This document shows positions 6,354 through 6,873 of a DNA stretch of 6,873 bases, one piece after another (within the stretch, counting starts at the first letter, position 1; each line of letters begins with the position of its first letter). The position numbers were made by a program, and so were the translations under genes. The notes beneath the pieces are model-generated. The model made no database searches, had not been told where the DNA came from, and worked only from the letters and a program-made list of their open reading frames with translations. The DNA is from Planococcaceae bacterium UBA3370 (GTDB lineage: Bacteria > Bacillota > Bacilli > Bacillales_A > Planococcaceae), in NCBI GenBank assembly GCA_002360295.1, contig DEQI01000364.1, forward strand, positions 14,451-21,323. Reading direction: 5' to 3'.

Positions 6354-6396
6354 AAAAAAGCCTATATAACTAGAACATCACACTAGTTATATAGGC
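6354..6396 (-). terminator. Strong Rho-independent terminator, probable end of the spo0A transcript
   Basis: A perfect 14-bp stem pairs GCCTATATAACTAG (6360-6373) with CTAGTTATATAGGC (6383-6396) across a 9-base loop. On the minus strand it runs straight into six T residues (6354-6359). On the plus strand it is followed by CCTTTTT, so it may work weakly in both directions. It is the first clear terminator after the spo0A stop, about 410 bases downstream. Confidence 0.88.
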
Positions 6397-6805
6397 CCTT
6401 TTTGGATTTTTCGATTTAAATCATAATAAATAAATAATTACAGATATTTCATTAGAGAAATTACATATTATTCACATTTTTTGTTTGTTTACGGCTGTAA
6501 TATAGGCGAATCCAATATAAGCTAAGAGCTATTTCTTCAGAACATATAATCCATATAGCTTGGACTAACACAAGCTCATTACAAAATCGCTGTAATGCAA
6601 CTTAAACACGTTAACCTTCACTTCTTGATCATTTTCTTTCTTGCAAACAAACCTTTAAACGTTTACAAAATTGCTCGTTACTGAAATGAAAAGTGTAATT
6701 GACTAATACACCTCTTACTTACTGCTCCTAAATTATTGTTCGAGTTTAGAAATAAACTTAAATAATAAAAAATGAAGAATAATTGCAATAATTTACAAAC
6801 AAAAA
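6397..6805. other. Gene-free region downstream of spo0A, possible long 3' UTR
   Basis: Between the spo0A stop and its terminator there is no coding frame with a credible start and ribosome binding site on either strand. The best minus-strand candidate, a GTG near 6611 after GAAGG, opens only 14 codons. The region contains a 6-bp hairpin at 6577-6597 (CATTAC with GTAATG, 9-base loop), a 6-bp GAAA-loop hairpin at 6743-6758, and imperfect pairing between CCAATATAAGCTA near 6511 and TAGCTTGG near 6556. None is followed by a U tract. It is either a roughly 400-nt 3' untranslated region, an unrecognised small RNA, or the remains of a lost gene. Confidence 0.4.
6654..6667. promoter_or_regulatory. 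Isolated cre-like palindrome downstream of spo0A
   Basis: TTTAAACGTTTACA matches the cre consensus TGWAARCGYTWNCA at 13 of 14 positions and contains the 10-base palindrome TAAACGTTTA (6656-6665). No promoter or start codon is close enough to make its target obvious; it is about 140 bases past the spo0A stop. It could act as a roadblock within the 3' region or be coincidental. Confidence 0.3.
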
Positions 6806-6873
6806 TTAGGACGCAACCATCTCAATACGAATTTTGTCCGCAATCATGGCGATGAACTCGGAATTTGTTGGAA
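6806..6873 (-). CDS. spo0A: Sporulation response regulator Spo0A, C-terminal end
   Basis: Only the last 21 codons plus stop are in the window. They read TNSEFIAMIADKIR and end in EMVAS, which matches the extreme C-terminus of Spo0A, the DNA-binding response regulator that starts endospore formation after phosphorelay activation. This tail belongs to the effector domain; the receiver domain and most of the DNA-binding domain lie beyond the right edge. The TNSEF and VAS elements are highly conserved in Bacillales. The TAA stop is at 6806-6808. The product is identified from a short segment, but the match is distinctive and the downstream neighbourhood (bkd cluster and YqzF-like gene) agrees with the spo0A region of Bacillus. 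Confidence 0.9.
   Translation of the reverse strand, partial: PTNSEFIAMIADKIRIEMVAS

Noticed and set aside
6569..6613. A 14-codon minus-strand frame from a GTG after GAAGG
   Set aside because: It is too short and poorly supported, with only a modest ribosome binding site and no recognisable product.
6693..6711. GTGTA/TACAC inverted repeat downstream of spo0A
   Set aside because: A 5-bp stem with a 9-base loop and no flanking signal is within chance expectation.
6743..6758. AGTTTA-GAAA-TAAACT hairpin near the spo0A stop as the spo0A terminator
   Set aside because: The stem is only 6 bp with little GC and the minus strand has no U tract after it; the 14-bp stem at 6354-6396 is far better.

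Overview
The window looks like chromosomal DNA from a low-GC, endospore-forming Bacillota, most likely a Bacillales member of the Planococcaceae type (Lysinibacillus, Solibacillus and relatives). The evidence is the protein family content, the strong AAGGGGG-type ribosome binding sites, the AT-rich intergenic DNA and the C-terminus of the sporulation regulator Spo0A at the right edge. The genus is an inference from gene order and was not checked by any search.

Reading leftwards on the minus strand, the right edge holds the last 21 codons of spo0A. About 700 bases without a convincing gene follow, containing a strong terminator at 6354-6396. Next is a 523-residue DUF342/FapA-family protein (4538-6109). 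A bidirectional-looking terminator at 4432-4466 separates this gene from a small convergent plus-strand membrane protein of the DUF2627/YqzF type (4166-4399), which has a near-consensus SigA promoter.

A 290-base divergent control region (3876-4165) leads leftwards into a branched-chain amino acid catabolic cluster: leucine dehydrogenase (bcd), the E3 dihydrolipoyl dehydrogenase (lpdV), E1 alpha (bkdAA) and the start of E1 beta (bkdAB), which runs off the left edge. Leucine dehydrogenase deaminates Leu, Ile and Val to branched 2-oxo acids. The E1/E3 parts, with an E2 expected beyond the left edge, convert these to branched acyl-CoA, which primes branched-chain fatty acid synthesis or enters catabolism.

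The genes are conventional. The more interesting points are in organisation and control. The ptb and buk genes and the sigma-54 activator bkdR, which sit with this operon in Bacillus subtilis, are absent from the visible segment. In their place are a 167-base bcd-lpdV gap with an orphan Shine-Dalgarno and a FadR-like half-conserved box. The bcd leader holds a good CcpA cre-like site, an AT-rich dyad and a CodY-like box. The spo0A transcript appears to carry a 3' region of about 400 nt before its first clear terminator. I found no CRISPR array, tRNA, rRNA, transposase or phage gene, and no strong evidence for a wholly new system.
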